Assembly (NCBI GenBank): GCA_021155195.1
Contig: JAJNPV010000049.1
Location: forward strand, 186,001 to 250,000
Source: Ohtaekwangia sp.
GTDB lineage: Bacteria; Bacteroidota; Bacteroidia; Cytophagales; Cyclobacteriaceae
Length of the DNA: 64,000 nt
Direction of reading: 5' to 3'
The position numbers and the translations under genes are program-made. Below, in pieces: positions 1-9,503 of this stretch. The first letter of the stretch is position 1. Every line of letters begins with the position of its first letter. The notes beneath the pieces were generated by a model. That model did not search any database and had not been told where the DNA came from. It worked only from the letters and a program-made list of their open reading frames with translations.

Positions 1-1002
1 TGTATCTAAGTTGCTTAACATTTCGATCAAAAACTTAGCATTAAATCCGATCTCAATATCTTCACCGTCATGCTCGCATGAAAGGCGTTCGTTCGCTTCA
101 TTTGAGAAATCAAGATCTTCCGCAGAAACCTGCAACTCGCTACCCGTAATTTTTAAGCGTACCTGATGCGTTGTTTTGTTTGCATAGATAGAAATCCGCT
201 TTAGCGAACCCAACAAATCCGTGCGGCTAATTGTCATCTTAATGGTGTTCTGAGCCGGAATTACATTTTCGTAATCAGGGAAACGCTCATCAATCAAACG
301 ACAGATCATACGAATGTGTCCAAACTTGAAGAATGCATTCGACATGTTGAAGTCAATGCTCACATCGGTATTTTCAGTAGGCAAGGTTGCCTTCAATAAG
401 TTCAATGCTTTGCGTGGAATGATAATTGAGTTTCCGTTTTCAGACTTGATGTCTGTTCTGCGGTAACGTACCAAACGATGACCATCGGTTGCTACGAAGG
501 TTGTATTCTTCTCGCCCAAATTAACATACACACCCGTCATGGCTGGGCGCAACTCATCATTGCTTGTCGCGAAAATGGTATTGTTTACAGCCCGTGCTAA
601 TACTTCAGAAGAAATTGACGCTGAAAAGTCATTTGAAACAGCTGGTACTTTCGGGAAGTCCGTAGCGTTTTCACCTGCTAACTTATAACGACCGTTATCT
701 GAACTGATCTCAATGCTATAGGTTGATTCGTCAATTGAAAAAGTAACAGGTTGATCGGGTAAGTTCTTTAATGTATCCAACAAGATTCGTGCTGGCACAG
801 CAATATTTCCTTTCTCTTTGGACTCAACGGTGATCTCTGTGATCATAGAAGTCTGAAGGTCGGAAGCGGTAACAGTTAAATTACTCTTATCGATTTCAAA
901 AAGAAAATTCTCTAAAATAGGAACAACCGGGTTGGTGGTAATTACCCCGTTGATATTAGAAAGCTGCTTAAGCAGGTAGCTTGAATTAACAATGAACTTC
1001 AT
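1..1002 (-). CDS. dnaN: DNA polymerase III beta subunit (sliding clamp), 3' end cut off by window
   Basis: The clamp subunit encircles DNA and tethers the replicative polymerase. The minus-strand frame is open from an ATG at 1002-1000 to the window edge, giving 334 codons; the family is usually about 370 residues, so roughly the last 40 are missing. The N-terminus reads MKFIVNSSYLLKQLSNINGV, and the last visible part contains IGFNAKFLIEML, both typical of Bacteroidota DnaN. The neighbouring gld genes on the same strand recall the gldFG-dnaN linkage I know from other Bacteroidota. An 83-bp gap separates it from the DUF4340 gene upstream, so it may have its own promoter. Confidence 0.95.
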   Translation of the reverse strand, partial: MKFIVNSSYLLKQLSNINGVITTNPVVPILENFLFEIDKSNLTVTASDLQTSMITEITVESKEKGNIAVPARILLDTLKNLPDQPVTFSIDESTYSIEISSDNGRYKLAGENATDFPKVPAVSNDFSASISSEVLARAVNNTIFATSNDELRPAMTGVYVNLGEKNTTFVATDGHRLVRYRRTDIKSENGNSIIIPRKALNLLKATLPTENTDVSIDFNMSNAFFKFGHIRMICRLIDERFPDYENVIPAQNTIKMTISRTDLLGSLKRISIYANKTTHQVRLKITGSELQVSAEDLDFSNEANERLSCEHDGEDIEIGFNAKFLIEMLSNLDT

Positions 1003-1085
1003 CTCAAATCAGTGGTTTGTGTTTATTATAGGGCGGTAAAGTTAGAAAGAAAAACCAATCTGAAAAATGAGTCAGTTTGGTCGAA

Positions 1086-2027
1086 TTAATACTCAAAATA
1101 GCTCCTTTTCCGAGTGATTTGAGCTATTTGTTTCGGGCTAAAATAAGCCGACAAATTATCATTGAGTCGCCCAAGAATAACCAGCTCACCCTTTAAAGGC
1201 GGGAAAACCTCCAGTTGATAGGTTCTGCTGGCAATGTCCATTATAGTAATGGAATAGACAGGCGTGGTTTTGAGCAGGCTGTCATACCTCGCTGAAGAGT
1301 TCGTATTGAACTGATCGGCCTGAAGGTTAAATACCGACTCCAAAAAATTACTCAGCTTGGTCGTATCCGCTACCTCCACCTCTTCAATGCCATAAAGTTT
1401 GTTGGAAAACGAAATGGTAAAATCCTCATTTGATTGTTGGGAGAAATGAACTTTCAAACTTTTGAAATTCTGCCAGTTGAAATTAAAGATGCGTTTATCG
1501 CGCCACTCGGCTTCCGACAATTCAAAAAGGGAAGCAACAAAAACCCGGTAACCGGGAATGGTAACAAGGTAGGAGGTTTTATCACCAGCAAGTTGGAAGT
1601 AAGTTTCCGAGCGTTGATCATTACCACTCACCCAAAAATCTTTTACTAGTTGTTCGCCTTCAAAAAGAGTTACGTGAATACCTTGCTCCTGTAATTTTGA
1701 AGCTATAGAGTCTTGAAGCGTTTCGGCAACAGGTCGTTTGGGTTCGGCTTGCAACAGGGTTGCAAAGAACACTGTGATCAATTGATTGTCAGCTTCAAAG
1801 GAATTATTAACTATCCACTTGGTTCCGTCATAGCGAATTTCAACTTCCTGGTTTTTACCGGGCGTTGATAGAACAATCTTACTGACCTGCGTTTGATCTT
1901 CAACTTTAAAAAGATTTTTATCAACATCCGCGCGTTCGCTCCTTCCTCCAAAAAAAATAAGGAGAATACACAGCCCGCTTATCGCGAACAGGGAAATCAG
2001 TAGCCGAATGTTTCTCTTTTCCTGCAT
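1086..2027 (-). CDS. DUF4340 domain protein, membrane-anchored
   Basis: A 313-residue protein with an N-terminal membrane segment (about residues 8-26) and an extracytoplasmic beta-rich remainder. It resembles DUF4340 proteins, which commonly sit beside GldG-type ABC auxiliary subunits. It begins 2 nt after the gldG stop codon, so it is almost surely cotranscribed as the last member of gldA-gldF-gldG-DUF4340. A role as accessory subunit of that transporter is inferred from linkage only. The ATG at 2027 is directly followed by basic residues (QEKRNIR) and the hydrophobic anchor, which supports this start. Confidence 0.8.
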   Translation of the reverse strand: MQEKRNIRLLISLFAISGLCILLIFFGGRSERADVDKNLFKVEDQTQVSKIVLSTPGKNQEVEIRYDGTKWIVNNSFEADNQLITVFFATLLQAEPKRPVAETLQDSIASKLQEQGIHVTLFEGEQLVKDFWVSGNDQRSETYFQLAGDKTSYLVTIPGYRVFVASLFELSEAEWRDKRIFNFNWQNFKSLKVHFSQQSNEDFTISFSNKLYGIEEVEVADTTKLSNFLESVFNLQADQFNTNSSARYDSLLKTTPVYSITIMDIASRTYQLEVFPPLKGELVILGRLNDNLSAYFSPKQIAQITRKRSYFEY

Positions 2028-2029
2028 GA

Positions 2030-3709
2030 TTAAAATCTCGAATACTTAACCTTTCTCCAATAGGAACGAGTCACGCCAAAAATTACAAGTACTACGAGTG
2101 GAAGCACTAAATTAATTACTTGCCAAAAGGTTCGCTCATTCCTAACTTTCTCTTTATCCAACGGCCTTACTTTCACCTCTTTATTTCTGGCTTTGATCAA
2201 TCCATTCTCCTCAACCAGATAAGCCACCATATTCATAAGCAAATCCTGATTTGAAAATGTATACTGTGTAAATGGATCGAGGCCGAGTGGCTGCGGGTTG
2301 CCATCCCGTGGGTTAACATCGTTGCGGGCAAGATCGCCATCAGCAACAACAATAATTTTTGTGAGAGAACTGTTCTCTTTAAAACCAATTGTATCAACTC
2401 CATCAGGGGCAAATCTGTTTTTATAGAGCGAAGTAAATACTCCCTCCAATAAATAACTGATTGGAATTTTTCCTGCAGTAAATCCGCCTTCCTGCATTTG
2501 CTTCCGCAGATCATTCACACCTATTTTTACCGGGGTTGCTACTTTACGTGAATATTGTGAGGAGAAAAATAACGGAGTTTTTTTTACGCCCGTTGCCTTT
2601 ACTGTATCAATGCTGCTGACAAACTTTAATAAGGAAGCATCCAGATTTCTAGTGATCGGATGATTGGCATATTGATTTACCAACGGAAAGAAAGGCCAAT
2701 CCAACTGCATGATTTGCGGTCGATTTGTTTCCCCTCCTACCACAATCGGATACTTTCCTGAAACTCCATCCTGAATCAGATCCTGATTTATCCGAACTCC
2801 ATACTTGAACAACTGATCATCTAAATTAAGATTATACGGAAATGCATAATAATCATCCTCCGAAGCGTGGCTCATGTCTGCATCCAACTGATCTAACAAG
2901 AAAAGAATTTTACCACCTCGCATCAGGTACTGATCTAACTTATATTTATCAGCTGCTGAAAACTCCTGCGTTGGTTTTGCAATGATCAAAACATCATAGT
3001 CAGTAACTGAAGTTTTCCGCGAAAGCGTAACATTAAACACATCATACTGATCGAGCAAGGCATTATTAAAACTTGCAAATTCAAGACTATCTAATTCACC
3101 GTGGCCAGTGATCAACCCCACCCGCTTTCGGTTTGTGTTCGTCAGTTTGTGAATAGCATTTGCCAATTCAAACTCAACTTCTTCAACAGATTGATTGATA
3201 CTTTGCGCCCGATTTCCTTTTAACAACATTACTCCAGTCTCAAACCCTTCGTATGAAACCAACGCCCCTGGAAAAACAAATTTCTCTACACGCTGCCCAT
3301 CGCGGGTTTCAATCACATTGCGTGGGTTTATTCCTTTGGAGTTTAACTCAGCAATGTATTCGTTTCTCGCTTTTTCATTTAACGCTTGCAGCGGATTAGT
3401 AAATGTATAGCGAATGCGGTTGTTGGAATGGATTCTGAATTCCTCCAACGTTTCACGAACTGATTTTTGAAATCGTCTGAATTCAGGATTAAGATCCTCC
3501 CCTTCTAAAAATACCTCTACAAACACAACGTCATCTAAAGTTTTAAGAAGCTCCTTTGTTTGCGGTTGAATGGAATATCGTTTCTCTTCCGTTAAGTCAA
3601 TCCTGAAAAAATAAAATGAAGCAAGTAGATTCAATAAGATAACCAAGGCTAGTCCATTGGCCAGCAGCAGCAAATCGCCCGTCTTTTTACGTTGCATCCA
3701 CTTTACCAT
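2030..3709 (-). CDS. gldG: Gliding-associated ABC transporter auxiliary subunit GldG
   Basis: A 559-residue protein with an N-terminal membrane helix (about 14-33), a long periplasmic region of the ABC_transp_aux/GldG type, and a C-terminal helix (about 533-551) followed by a basic tail. The VGLITGHGELDSLEF stretch (about 197-211) and the DVLIIAKPTQEFS stretch are characteristic of the family. With GldF and GldA it forms an ABC transporter required for gliding in Flavobacterium; in non-gliding Bacteroidota the substrate is unknown. Its start overlaps the gldF end by 7 bp, indicating translational coupling. Confidence 0.9.
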   Translation of the reverse strand: MVKWMQRKKTGDLLLLANGLALVILLNLLASFYFFRIDLTEEKRYSIQPQTKELLKTLDDVVFVEVFLEGEDLNPEFRRFQKSVRETLEEFRIHSNNRIRYTFTNPLQALNEKARNEYIAELNSKGINPRNVIETRDGQRVEKFVFPGALVSYEGFETGVMLLKGNRAQSINQSVEEVEFELANAIHKLTNTNRKRVGLITGHGELDSLEFASFNNALLDQYDVFNVTLSRKTSVTDYDVLIIAKPTQEFSAADKYKLDQYLMRGGKILFLLDQLDADMSHASEDDYYAFPYNLNLDDQLFKYGVRINQDLIQDGVSGKYPIVVGGETNRPQIMQLDWPFFPLVNQYANHPITRNLDASLLKFVSSIDTVKATGVKKTPLFFSSQYSRKVATPVKIGVNDLRKQMQEGGFTAGKIPISYLLEGVFTSLYKNRFAPDGVDTIGFKENSSLTKIIVVADGDLARNDVNPRDGNPQPLGLDPFTQYTFSNQDLLMNMVAYLVEENGLIKARNKEVKVRPLDKEKVRNERTFWQVINLVLPLVVLVIFGVTRSYWRKVKYSRF

Positions 3710-4425
3710 TGCCTGCTGCTTATAACCACTTTGGTTGTGAGTAAAATAAATCCGGCAACACTTAAAAAATAAATTACATCACGGCTATCAATCAAGCCTT
3801 TGCTCAATGATTCGTAGTGATAAATAATTCCAACTTGTTTAATCAGCAGTGCTGCATTTCCTCCAAAAGAAGAAACTGACTCTAAGCCTGTGTAAATAAT
3901 AAAACATAAAAAGGCCGCAAGAATGAAAGACACAATTTGGTTGGAGGTGAGTGACGATGCAAAAAGTCCGACTGCGCAAAATACCATCGCCAGAAGTGCC
4001 AACCCAAGATAGGATCCCATCACGCCTGCCGAATCAACATTACCAACCGGATTGCCTAATAAATAAACAGAATAATAATAAATGAACGTAGGCAATAACG
4101 CTAACAGGACTAATGCACAGGTAGCCAAAAATTTTCCCAACACCACATTCCAATCACTCAATGGTTTTGTAAGCAACAACTCCAACGTGCCCATCTTTTT
4201 TTCTTCCGCAAAACTCTTCATAGTGATGGCGGGAATTAAAAAGATAAACACGTAAGGTGCCATGGAGAACAACGTGTCTAAATCGGCAAAGCCATAATCT
4301 AAGACTGAAGTCTCAGGGAACACCCACATCAACAAGCCGATGCCGGTAAGAAATGATCCGATCACGATGTAGGCAATCAGTGAATTCAGAAAGCTGTTAA
4401 ACTCTTTAACAAATACCTGAATCAT
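3703..4425 (-). CDS. gldF: ABC transporter permease GldF
   Basis: A 240-residue ABC-2-type permease with about six hydrophobic segments. The loop after the second segment contains PAITMKSFAEEKKMGTLELL, the usual coupling region of GldF and NosY-like permeases. The gene overlaps gldA by 4 bp (ATGA) and gldG by 7 bp, so the three are one translationally coupled operon. It is the membrane channel component for GldA. Length and architecture are normal for the family. Confidence 0.92.
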   Translation of the reverse strand: MIQVFVKEFNSFLNSLIAYIVIGSFLTGIGLLMWVFPETSVLDYGFADLDTLFSMAPYVFIFLIPAITMKSFAEEKKMGTLELLLTKPLSDWNVVLGKFLATCALVLLALLPTFIYYYSVYLLGNPVGNVDSAGVMGSYLGLALLAMVFCAVGLFASSLTSNQIVSFILAAFLCFIIYTGLESVSSFGGNAALLIKQVGIIYHYESLSKGLIDSRDVIYFLSVAGFILLTTKVVISSRQW

Positions 4426-5345
4426 GAAACCTCTTCTTTAACCGTGAGTAATCTGAAAATATCTTCAAGCGTATTTTCTTCTTGTTTCAATCCAATCAGC
4501 GAAAGCTTTTGTTCGGAAGCAAACCGAAATACTTCCGGTCGTAAATCTGCCCCGTCCTTTGCTGTGAGGCGATACAATCCTTTCTCAAGGCGAATTACTT
4601 TTTCAACACCATTTAAGTCATTCAACGCTTCTTCACTTACTTCATCTTCAAACTCTACCACCACATTTGCTTTGCCTTGCAGTTTTAAGAGATTATTTAC
4701 TTTATCATCCGCAACAATCTCGCCTTGATTAATTACAATCACCCGATCGCAAATCGCCTGAACTTCCTGCATGATATGCGTAGAGAAGATCACTGTCTTA
4801 TCCGCACTGATCTGTTTGATTAATTTTCTGATTTCTAAAATTTGATTGGGATCTAAACCCGTTGTTGGCTCATCCAATATCAATACTTCAGGATTATGGA
4901 TAAGTGCTTGTGCCAATCCAACTCGTTGCCGATAGCCTTTCGATAAGGCTTCAATCTTTTTATTTTGCTCGCGATTCAATCCACACAATTCAATGATCTC
5001 GGGAACACGTACCTTCAAGTTTGAGTTTGGTATCTCAAACACACGACCAATAAAATGAAGATATTCGTGCACATACATATCCAAATAAAGCGGATTATGC
5101 TCCGGCAAGTAGCCAATCATTTTTCTCACTTGTAGGGAGTGCGTAGCTACATCAAGGCCATTCACATACACCGTACCCGAAGTAGATGGCAAATAGCCCG
5201 TGGCTATCTTCATGGTGGTAGACTTACCAGCACCATTTGGGCCTAAAAATCCAACAATCTCACCTTTCTCCACCGTAAAAGAGATATCGTTAACAGCTCG
5301 CTGCTGATCGTAAACTTTAGTAAGATGAGATGTGGATAACGACAT
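4422..5345 (-). CDS. gldA: ABC transporter ATP-binding protein GldA
   Basis: A 307-residue ATPase. Walker A GPNGAGKST lies at residues 35-43, the signature LSKGYRQR at 134-141, Walker B VLILDEP at 154-160 and the H-loop His at 190. A C-terminal extension of about 90 residues after the nucleotide-binding domain (215-307) fits GldA and related DrrA-type ATPases. It is the first gene of the minus-strand operon gldA-gldF-gldG-DUF4340. The divergent gene starts about 140 bp away, so promoters for both directions should lie at 5346-5483. No other gld or spr motility genes are in the window, so actual gliding cannot be judged. Confidence 0.93.
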   Translation of the reverse strand: MSLSTSHLTKVYDQQRAVNDISFTVEKGEIVGFLGPNGAGKSTTMKIATGYLPSTSGTVYVNGLDVATHSLQVRKMIGYLPEHNPLYLDMYVHEYLHFIGRVFEIPNSNLKVRVPEIIELCGLNREQNKKIEALSKGYRQRVGLAQALIHNPEVLILDEPTTGLDPNQILEIRKLIKQISADKTVIFSTHIMQEVQAICDRVIVINQGEIVADDKVNNLLKLQGKANVVVEFEDEVSEEALNDLNGVEKVIRLEKGLYRLTAKDGADLRPEVFRFASEQKLSLIGLKQEENTLEDIFRLLTVKEEVS

Positions 5346-5483
5346 GTTTTAAGCGCTGCAAAAGTAATTTTAAAAGTTGAGAGTGCATAGGTTAAACTTA
5401 CCTTCGGCTGATTTGGCCTATTAATTGTCTTGTAAAGACCTATGAATTTTAGAAATTTGCTTAATACTAATTTTGAACGAAAA

Positions 5484-6938
5484 ATGCGGCTACCGATTGT
5501 ATTGATTTCGCTTGTTTCTTTTTTTGGAGCTACTGCACAAACTGGGTATAAAATTGATTTCAACATTAAAGGCTGGAAGGACACCACGGTCTACTTAGGA
5601 TCTTATTACGGTGAGCAAACCAATTTGAAAGATACCGCACGAGCCAATGCCACAGGGAGTTTTACATTCGACAATAAAACACCCTTATCACAAGGAGTTT
5701 ATTATCTCGTCTTAAAGACACCTTCAGGATATTCTAAAATCTTTGACTTTGTGGTGAGTTCTAATCAACGCTTTTCCATTGAAGGCGATTCAAAAGACTT
5801 TATTAAAACTGCGGTGGTAAAGGGTGATGAAGACAATAAAATCTTTTTTGAAAACATGCGCTTCCTTATGGAGCGGGGAAAAGAATCAGAACCATTCGCC
5901 AAAATTATTAAAGACAGTACGCTCACCGAAGACCAAAAGAAATCAGCTCGCGAATCATTTGCCCTGATCAATAACAAGGTACTTCAGTATCAAAACGAAT
6001 TGATTGAAAAATATCCAACCTTCCTAACAGCGCGACTAATCAAATCAACCCAGACTATTGAAGCACCTATGCCTCCTACTAAAACGGATGGCACCATCGA
6101 TTCATCATTTCAGCTAAAGTATTATCGCGAACATTTCTTCGACAAGTTTGATCTGGCAGATGATGCCATGCTTCGGTTGCCACGGCCAATCTATCAGGAA
6201 AAGATAAAAGAATACTTAAATAAACTATATGCACCTATACCTGATACCATCATGATGGCTATCGATAAAATGGTAGCTAAGGCCAAGAAGAATCCTGAAA
6301 CTTATAAGTACTTGGTATATAACTGTATATTTTTGTATTCGGCTCCTGAAATTATGGGACTTGATGAAGTCTTCGTTCGACTTTATGATAAATACTACGC
6401 ATCAGGCGAAATGGATTTTTGGGCAACCGCCTCCATCAAAAAAAGCTTAAAAGATTATGCGGAAAAACTTCGACCAAGTTTGATTGGTAAAACAGGAGCC
6501 AACTTAATTATGCAGGATCAAAATCTGCAATCCCGGTCCATGTACGATATCAAGAATAAATACACCATCCTTTTTATTTTCGATCCGGATTGTGGGCATT
6601 GTCGAGAAGAAACGCCCAAGCTTGTTGAATTCTACAACAAGAGCCATACAAAATTTGATTTTCAGGTGTTTGCAGTCGCTTCTGATACCTCAATGGTGAA
6701 GATGAAAAACTTCATAAAAGAATTTAAAACGCCATGGATTACTGTGAATGGTCCAAGATCGTATTTGCCCGAACATTATTCAACGCTTTATCACTCCGAT
6801 TCAACGCCCGCGCTCTACATCCTTGATAACAAGAAAAAGATCATTGCTAAGAAGCTGCCTGTTAAACAATTAGAAGATTTTTTCACTAAACACGAAAAAT
6901 TCCTTCAATCCAAAAAGAGCAGTAATAAGGGTACCTGA
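5484..6938 (+). CDS. Secreted thioredoxin-fold protein (DUF4369 / TlpA-like)
   Basis: I chose the ATG at 5484 (484 residues) because it gives a clean signal peptide, MRLPIVLISLVSFFGATAQ; an upstream in-frame ATG at 5442 would place 14 extra residues before it. The N-terminal ~110 residues resemble DUF4369 (beta-rich), the middle is helical, and the C-terminal ~140 residues are a thioredoxin fold. The redox motif CGHC (Cys370 and Cys373 from this start) follows FIFDPD. Such proteins are exported disulfide reductases or thiol chaperones in Bacteroidota; the target is unknown. It is a single-gene unit divergent from gldA. Confidence 0.85.
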   Translation: MRLPIVLISLVSFFGATAQTGYKIDFNIKGWKDTTVYLGSYYGEQTNLKDTARANATGSFTFDNKTPLSQGVYYLVLKTPSGYSKIFDFVVSSNQRFSIEGDSKDFIKTAVVKGDEDNKIFFENMRFLMERGKESEPFAKIIKDSTLTEDQKKSARESFALINNKVLQYQNELIEKYPTFLTARLIKSTQTIEAPMPPTKTDGTIDSSFQLKYYREHFFDKFDLADDAMLRLPRPIYQEKIKEYLNKLYAPIPDTIMMAIDKMVAKAKKNPETYKYLVYNCIFLYSAPEIMGLDEVFVRLYDKYYASGEMDFWATASIKKSLKDYAEKLRPSLIGKTGANLIMQDQNLQSRSMYDIKNKYTILFIFDPDCGHCREETPKLVEFYNKSHTKFDFQVFAVASDTSMVKMKNFIKEFKTPWITVNGPRSYLPEHYSTLYHSDSTPALYILDNKKKIIAKKLPVKQLEDFFTKHEKFLQSKKSSNKGT

Positions 6939-6966
6939 TCAAAAAAATAGCGTTCTTTTCAATTCA

Positions 6967-7014
6967 CCTCATTTTTTTGACGGTTTACTCAAAAAAATGA
7001 GGGTTGCATGCAAC
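6967..7014. repeat. Inverted repeat plus adjacent palindrome
   Basis: A perfect 14-bp inverted repeat (6967-6980 and 6989-7002) encloses an 8-nt loop; each arm contains a run of seven T or A. Directly after it lies the perfect 12-bp palindrome GTTGCATGCAAC (7003-7014). The pair sits between the thioredoxin-fold gene and the unknown gene at 7067. The T-run is in the 5' arm, so it is not a standard intrinsic terminator on the plus strand. It could be a transcript-end hairpin or a protein binding site. Confidence 0.55.
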
Positions 7015-7066
7015 TATTTACCCAAAACGAAGTATCTAATAAGGTAAATCACTTAAACTAAGAATC

Positions 7067-7531
7067 ATGGCATTGTTCGACTCATTGTTTGGAAAGAAAA
7101 AGAAGGAATTTAAGGCTCAATGCCAGATCACAAAGGAGCCCATTGAAAAAGGTTACGGCTATTTACTCACTACTGCTCAGATAGTTGCGTCAGAAAAGTA
7201 CTGGGACATGATCATGACAGAACCTGAAACCATGTCCTATACCCTATCCCACTTCAAAAATCAGTCGAGCGGAACGCAGATGCGATCCATGATATTCGAA
7301 AAATATGCCACCGTTGAAAAGGCGTGGATCATCTCCGATTCGATTATAAATTATTTTGAAGTTGATAAATCTGAAGCTCGCGAAAACGCTAAAAAGTGGT
7401 GGGAAGCTGAAGGAAATTTTACGCCAACCGATATTGGCCCAGCGGCAAAAGTGATGGATAAATCAATCTTCACCAAGTTTAAAGAATACGCCATTTTGGA
7501 GGCGGGTCGCGAACGAGTTGCCTTAACCTAG
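7067..7531 (+). CDS. Conserved hypothetical protein, 154 aa, cytoplasmic
   Basis: I do not recognise a named family. The protein starts MALFDSLFGKKKKEF, has no signal peptide or membrane helix, and is mixed alpha/beta by appearance, with several Trp and acidic residues in the C-terminal half (KKWWEAEGNF). It is a single plus-strand gene after the inverted repeat at 6967-7014, and convergent with the polyprenyl synthase gene 33 bp downstream. Codon use looks like that of its neighbours, so there is no sign of recent transfer. Confidence 0.7.
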   Translation: MALFDSLFGKKKKEFKAQCQITKEPIEKGYGYLLTTAQIVASEKYWDMIMTEPETMSYTLSHFKNQSSGTQMRSMIFEKYATVEKAWIISDSIINYFEVDKSEARENAKKWWEAEGNFTPTDIGPAAKVMDKSIFTKFKEYAILEAGRERVALT

Positions 7532-7564
7532 GCAATTCACCATTGTCACGTACACCTGCCGAAC

Positions 7565-8548
7565 CTAATTTTTCCGCTCTATCGTAAACTTCACTAAATC
7601 AACCAGCGAGGTTTTGTATTCAGAGGGTGGCACTGTTTCAAGTAAGGTCATTGCCTGATCAAAATAAACTTTCATTTTTTGGTTGGCATATTCAATTCCG
7701 CCAGATTTTTTTACAAAGTCTATCACTAGTTTCACCTTCCGGGCATCCTCACTGTTATTTTTTACAATGCCAATAATTCTTCTCTTCTCAAGCCAGGGCG
7801 CCTTTGATAGCGAGTGAATTAAGGGCAAGGTCATCTTCTTTTCTTTGATATCAATCCCTAACGGTTTACCAATTTCATCATCCCCATAATCGAAGAGGTC
7901 GTCTTTAATTTGAAAGGCCATACCCACGCACTCACCAAACTTTTTCATGTTTTCAACAACTTCAGGGGTAGCTCCCGCAGAACTTGCCCCTACTGCACAG
8001 CAGGATGCAATCAGCGAAGCAGTTTTTTGGCGGATGATTTCGTAATAAATATCTTCACTGATATCAAGATGGCGAGCCTTTTCCATCTGCATCAGCTCTC
8101 CCTCACTCATCTCTTTCACCGCTTCGGTACAGATGCCCAACAGATCATAATCCTTATGCTCCAGAGCTAGAAACAGTCCGCGGGTAAGAAGAAAATCTCC
8201 TACTAAAACGGCAATCTTATTTTTCCAAAGTGCATTCACAGAAAAGAAACCTCTGCGATAATTCGAGTTGTCTACCACATCATCGTGCACGAGGCTGGCC
8301 GTGTGCACCAACTCAATCAGGGATGCACCTCTATAAGTGGATTCATTCATTGTTCCCGTTGCACCGGCACTTAAAAACACAAACAAGGGGCGCATTTGCT
8401 TCCCTTTGCGTTTTACAATGTAGGTCATGATTTTATCGAGGAGAAGGACACGGGTTTTCATTGAAGCCCTGAACTTTTGTTCAAACTCTTCCATCTGCCG
8501 TGCCACAGGCACTTTGATGCTATCCAGGTCTCGAATCATGAATTGCAA
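7565..8548 (-). CDS. Polyprenyl diphosphate synthase (trans-isoprenyl diphosphate synthase)
   Basis: A 327-residue all-helical enzyme with both aspartate-rich motifs: DDVVD at 89-93 and DDLFD at 216-220, which bind the Mg2+-diphosphate of the allylic substrate and isopentenyl diphosphate. The region GKQMRPLFVFLSAG (49-62) is the conserved substrate-binding segment. By length and motifs it is of the octaprenyl/heptaprenyl synthase type that makes the menaquinone side chain, which would fit the nearby type II NADH dehydrogenase. Chain length cannot be read reliably from sequence. A second possible start is the Met at residue 4. Confidence 0.92.
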   Translation of the reverse strand: MQFMIRDLDSIKVPVARQMEEFEQKFRASMKTRVLLLDKIMTYIVKRKGKQMRPLFVFLSAGATGTMNESTYRGASLIELVHTASLVHDDVVDNSNYRRGFFSVNALWKNKIAVLVGDFLLTRGLFLALEHKDYDLLGICTEAVKEMSEGELMQMEKARHLDISEDIYYEIIRQKTASLIASCCAVGASSAGATPEVVENMKKFGECVGMAFQIKDDLFDYGDDEIGKPLGIDIKEKKMTLPLIHSLSKAPWLEKRRIIGIVKNNSEDARKVKLVIDFVKKSGGIEYANQKMKVYFDQAMTLLETVPPSEYKTSLVDLVKFTIERKN

Positions 8549-8657
8549 TAATAAGCAATGTGCTTAACACTAAATATGAAATTGGGAAGGATAAATTGAG
8601 ATTTAAAATTAGCGATGATTGACTTAAGGCAGTCAACTATTGATTATTTTCGAGGTC

Positions 8658-9503
8658 ATGAAGTGGATTGACAAACAATGGGAGCAGATAATTTTTGTGA
8701 TCTCTGTCTTGGCAGTAGCCTTCATTGTTTCGCGAATCTTAAGATCACTCATTGGCAAGTTTATCAGGGGCGCAGCTCACAAGCTTAAAGTTGACCCTAC
8801 CCGATACAACTTCTTTAAGAATGCAGTAGACTTCATCATTTTTTTAATCGCTGCCATTATTATTTTCAGATCTATTCCGGCTCTTCGGTCGATGGGCACT
8901 ACCTTGCTAACCGGGGCGGGAGTTCTTGCGGCCATAGTTGGGTTCGCTTCTCAATCAGCTTTCTCAAATATTATCAGTGGACTTTTTCTGGTCATCTTTA
9001 AACCTTTTCGCGTGGGCGATCGCGTAAAGATTGGCCAACTCTATACAGGCGATGTTGAGGACATTACATTGCGCCATACCATTATAAAAGACTTTGAAAA
9101 CAAACGGGTAGTAATTCCTAATAGCGTTATCAGCAACGAAACAGTTATCAACTCAACCCTTACTGACGAAAAAATTTGTGTCTTCATAGAAGTACCCATC
9201 GCATTTAGTGCCCATGTTGATAAAGCGATGGAAATTATTCAACAAACCGGTTTAAGTCACCGCTTTTGCATTGATAATCGATCGCCCGAGGAACTAACGG
9301 AAGGCGAACCTGTTGTGATTGTTAAGGTTATCTCTTTTTCAGAGGTTGGCATCCTGCTTCGGGGCTATGTATGGACCGACAATCCTACTCGCGCGTTTGA
9401 GTTAAAATGCGATGTGCTAACCTCTATTCAAAAACAATATGTTACCGAGAACATTGAATTTGGATATCCGGGTCGGATACTTATTAATCACTCACGCTCA
9501 TGA
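8658..9503 (+). CDS. MscS-family mechanosensitive channel
   Basis: A 281-residue protein with three hydrophobic segments (about 10-27, 53-72 and 80-115). The pore helix is the Gly/Ala-rich stretch GAGVLAAIVGFASQSAFSN, followed by FKPFRVGDRVKIG and VVIPNSVI of the beta domain, all diagnostic of MscS. It releases solutes on hypo-osmotic shock. The ATG at 8658 is preferred over a TTG 18 bp upstream. The stop codon overlaps the corA start (ATGA at 9500-9503), so the two are an operon. Confidence 0.92.
   Translation: MKWIDKQWEQIIFVISVLAVAFIVSRILRSLIGKFIRGAAHKLKVDPTRYNFFKNAVDFIIFLIAAIIIFRSIPALRSMGTTLLTGAGVLAAIVGFASQSAFSNIISGLFLVIFKPFRVGDRVKIGQLYTGDVEDITLRHTIIKDFENKRVVIPNSVISNETVINSTLTDEKICVFIEVPIAFSAHVDKAMEIIQQTGLSHRFCIDNRSPEELTEGEPVVIVKVISFSEVGILLRGYVWTDNPTRAFELKCDVLTSIQKQYVTENIEFGYPGRILINHSRS

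Noticed and set aside
4422..5345. GldA as the missing ATPase for the FtsX permeases
   Set aside because: GldA is coupled to GldF/GldG and belongs to a different ABC class (ABC-2 type) from the MacB/LolD ATPases used by FtsX permeases.
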